64,000 bases of DNA from DAORHV01 sp964513925 (GTDB lineage Bacteria > Patescibacteriota > Gracilibacteria > Peribacterales > Peribacteraceae): positions 21,469 to 85,468 of the forward strand of contig CAZENR010000007.1 of the NCBI GenBank assembly GCA_964513925.1. The letters are read 5' to 3'. Position numbers and translations under genes: made by a program. The notes beneath the pieces are model-generated. The model searched no databases. It saw nothing but the letters and a program-made list of their open reading frames with translations, and was not told where the DNA came from. Of this stretch, positions 62,668 through 64,000 are shown one piece after another. Within the stretch, counting starts at the first letter, position 1. Every line of letters begins with the position of its first letter.

Positions 62668-63105
62668 ATGCGTAAACACCTTGGTGATATAGAGGTCACC
62701 GCCACGTCAGAGCAGGCAAATGGCACTCCAAACGTCGCACGTCCAGAATCTCTGGTGCGTGTAGAGCGCGCGCAAGCCCCTCTTCTTGAGCGCTACTTCG
62801 ATCTACTTGCCAGCGAGGATGATGTCGATCCTGCAGTGCCACAGATGTATCCACATATTCAGAAGGCGAAGGACTTGCTAGATGCTGCGGCACCGCGGCC
62901 TCAAACTCCTGCCATCAAGCAACTTATGGCGGATATCCGCACACTCGATCCCATCGTTCAGGCTCAGGCGATGCGAGATGCCCTTGCGCGTCTCGAGCGA
63001 GAACTGCAGAAAACAGACTCGCAGCTACACGACGATATAGAAGCCGACGAAGAGATGTGGTTTGCCACTCATATTGGCACCAGATACGACTCTGTTATCG
63101 GCTAA
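62668..63105 (+). CDS. Hypothetical acidic helical protein, ends DSVIG
   Basis: 145 residues from ATG 62668 (earlier starts exist; this one follows TATCAT and the C-rich TTTTTCCCCCAATT leader). Helical, Asp/Glu/Leu-rich. The C-terminal DSVIG resembles DSPIG of the next gene. Not recognised. Confidence 0.55.
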   Translation: MRKHLGDIEVTATSEQANGTPNVARPESLVRVERAQAPLLERYFDLLASEDDVDPAVPQMYPHIQKAKDLLDAAAPRPQTPAIKQLMADIRTLDPIVQAQAMRDALARLERELQKTDSQLHDDIEADEEMWFATHIGTRYDSVIG

Positions 63106-63119
63106 TTCCCCCATTTCAC

Positions 63120-63500
63120 ATGCACCCCACACTTGCACCACGTTTTTCGGACGAAGTTGTAACCCAGCAGGAATCGCCAGAGATCGCCACTTTACGCCAA
63201 GAACTACAGGAAGTACTGGCACTAGCAGAGCGCTTTCGCAGAGAAATGGGTAGCAACTTTTACCTTACCATCCAGCACACGGCCCATGCCGATCGCTTGC
63301 GCAAGGAGCTCTACTTGGCCACCGAAACTCCGCAACAACGAGAATCACGCCTAGATGCCGAAGCAGATGCGGCGATGGATGCCATCGAAGCGCGTTTTTT
63401 TGGCCCAGAACAACTGCAAACACAAGACGCATTAGAGCCCGACGAAGACGATCCACAACTTCTTGCGTCACTTGCAAAGTTCGATTCTCCGATTGGTTAA
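63120..63500 (+). CDS. Hypothetical acidic helical protein, ends DSPIG
   Basis: 126 residues from ATG 63120, after TTCCCCCATTTCAC. Heptad-like helix (IATLRQELQEVLALAERFRREM), then acidic. Probably a distant paralogue of the preceding gene. Followed by a 13-bp hairpin. Confidence 0.6.
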   Translation: MHPTLAPRFSDEVVTQQESPEIATLRQELQEVLALAERFRREMGSNFYLTIQHTAHADRLRKELYLATETPQQRESRLDAEADAAMDAIEARFFGPEQLQTQDALEPDEDDPQLLASLAKFDSPIG

Positions 63501-63508
63501 GTCAATAC

Positions 63509-63536
63509 ATCGGCCTTACAACATTGTAGGGCCGAT
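63509..63536 (+). terminator. Hairpin after the 63120 gene
   Basis: ATCGGCCTTACAA-CA-TTGTAGGGCCGAT, 13-bp stem with one G-T pair, no T-run. Confidence 0.6.
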
Positions 63537-63833
63537 CTACCCTTGTTGCATGCACTGTGCGTATTCGTCGTAGCCTTGCCATTAGCGTGTCCAGCGCGCA
63601 TGTGCACTCACGCCAAAAAGCCCCGGGTCACCCCATCGTGTAACAGAGAAAGAGAAAAGAGACGTTCCGAGCCTCACTCTTTGCAGAATCCAGCATCCCC
63701 GAGAGGGGAGAGACTGAATTCCGAAAAGAGGAGGGTGCCCTCGGCCAATTTGGCATTTTGTCCCGCGAATGCGGGATCAAGCATCATAGTACTTGGCACG
63801 GACTAGAGGATGCGCCAGGAAATGACTCCCTGG
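63537..63833. other. Intergenic region between small genes and 16S rRNA
   Basis: About 300 bp with no ORF or tRNA recognised. In the minus direction after the 16S end it holds CCAGG...CCTGG (63815-63833), GTCCCGC/GCGGGAT (about 63760-63780) and the terminator at 63724. No 23S start. Confidence 0.6.
63724..63742 (-). terminator. Probable 16S rRNA transcript terminator
   Basis: In the minus direction GAGGG-CA-CCCTC followed by CTCTTTTC, about 95 nt beyond the mature 16S 3' end. Confidence 0.6.
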
Positions 63834-64000
63834 TAAGGAGATGTTCCATCCGCAGGTTCTCCTACGGATACCTTGTTACGACTTAGTCCCAATCAGTAGT
63901 TTCACCGTGGTACCCCCCATTGCTGGTAAAGGTCCTTCAGGTGCTTCTACCTTTCATGACTTGACGGGCGGTGAGTACAAGACCCAGGAACATATTCACC
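63834..64000 (-). rRNA. rrs: 16S rRNA, 3' part (runs off the window)
   Basis: On the minus strand: GTACTCACCGCCCGTCA, helix 44 3' strand, AAGTCGTAACAAGGTATCC, helix 45 TAGGAGAACCTGCGG and the tail GGAACATCTCCTTA. Helix 44 pairs 1409-1491, 1410-1490 and 1411-1489 (E. coli numbering) are changed on both strands in a compensatory way (A-U, G-C, U-A), so this is a functional rRNA. The anti-Shine-Dalgarno region reads ATCTCC in place of ACCTCC. Confidence 0.97.

Noticed and set aside
1..64000. CRISPR arrays, insertion sequences, toxin-antitoxin or restriction genes
   Set aside because: None recognised on either strand.

Overview
The window looks like part of the chromosome of a Candidate Phyla Radiation (Patescibacteria) bacterium, most plausibly of the Peregrinibacteria/Peribacteria type. 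This is an inference from gene content and rRNA features, not a database match. Supporting signs are: a divergent 16S rRNA 3' end on the minus strand (63834-64000) with an altered anti-Shine-Dalgarno tail and changes at universal primer sites; no 23S gene beside it; type IV pilus genes with Ser- and Thr/Gly-rich surface proteins; many tiny genes of unknown function; and very tight packing, with several convergent gene pairs sharing stop codons.

Layout. 0-9.5 kb: pyrC, a HAD phosphatase, RNase J, a membrane-anchored PP2C-like pseudophosphatase, a RibL-like nucleotidyltransferase, recR and smpB. 9.5-20.4 kb: prepilin peptidase, envelope proteins, SIMPL protein, sufC, a three-part methyltransferase/glycosyltransferase, an ABC-2 polysaccharide exporter, ferredoxin, TPR protein and DNA polymerase III delta'. 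20.4-31.2 kb: secA, tsaB, two glycosyltransferases, nusA, a DinG-like exonuclease with a decayed helicase half, and a polyprenyl-phosphate sugar transferase. 31.3-31.9 kb: RNase P RNA and tRNA-Thr. 31.9-33.95 kb: two divergent secreted-protein genes whose composition and ribosome-binding site differ from the rest (likely foreign). 34-38.2 kb: a phospholipid cluster with two CDP-alcohol phosphotransferases, an iron-type alcohol dehydrogenase, an archaeal-type CDP-archaeol synthase (CarS) homologue and PgpA. 38.2-51.7 kb: histidine kinase, three type IV pilins, minor pilins (one fused to a propeller-like domain), a 991-residue repeat-rich prepilin, PilC, PilB and a response regulator. 51.8-63.5 kb: purH, a methyltransferase and glycosyltransferases, a putative HExxH protein, sufB, a cluster of very small proteins, sufD and two small related proteins.

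Genes that work together. SufB, SufC and SufD would form one Fe-S scaffold complex although their genes are scattered. The pilus genes (PilD, PilB, PilC, pilins) form one machine, possibly under the sensor kinase and response regulator beside it. Glycosyltransferases, the sugar transferase and the ABC-2 exporter point to a surface polysaccharide. TsaB, RecR, SmpB, NusA, SecA, RNase J and RNase P RNA are core housekeeping.

The strongest unusual signals are about gene expression and membranes. Most genes have a -10 box only about 6-10 nt before the start codon, implying leaderless mRNAs. Genes with a leader carry a C/T-rich tract instead of a Shine-Dalgarno site, in a cell whose 16S tail reads AUCUCC where ACCUCC is usual. 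A CarS homologue sits in a bacterial lipid cluster.
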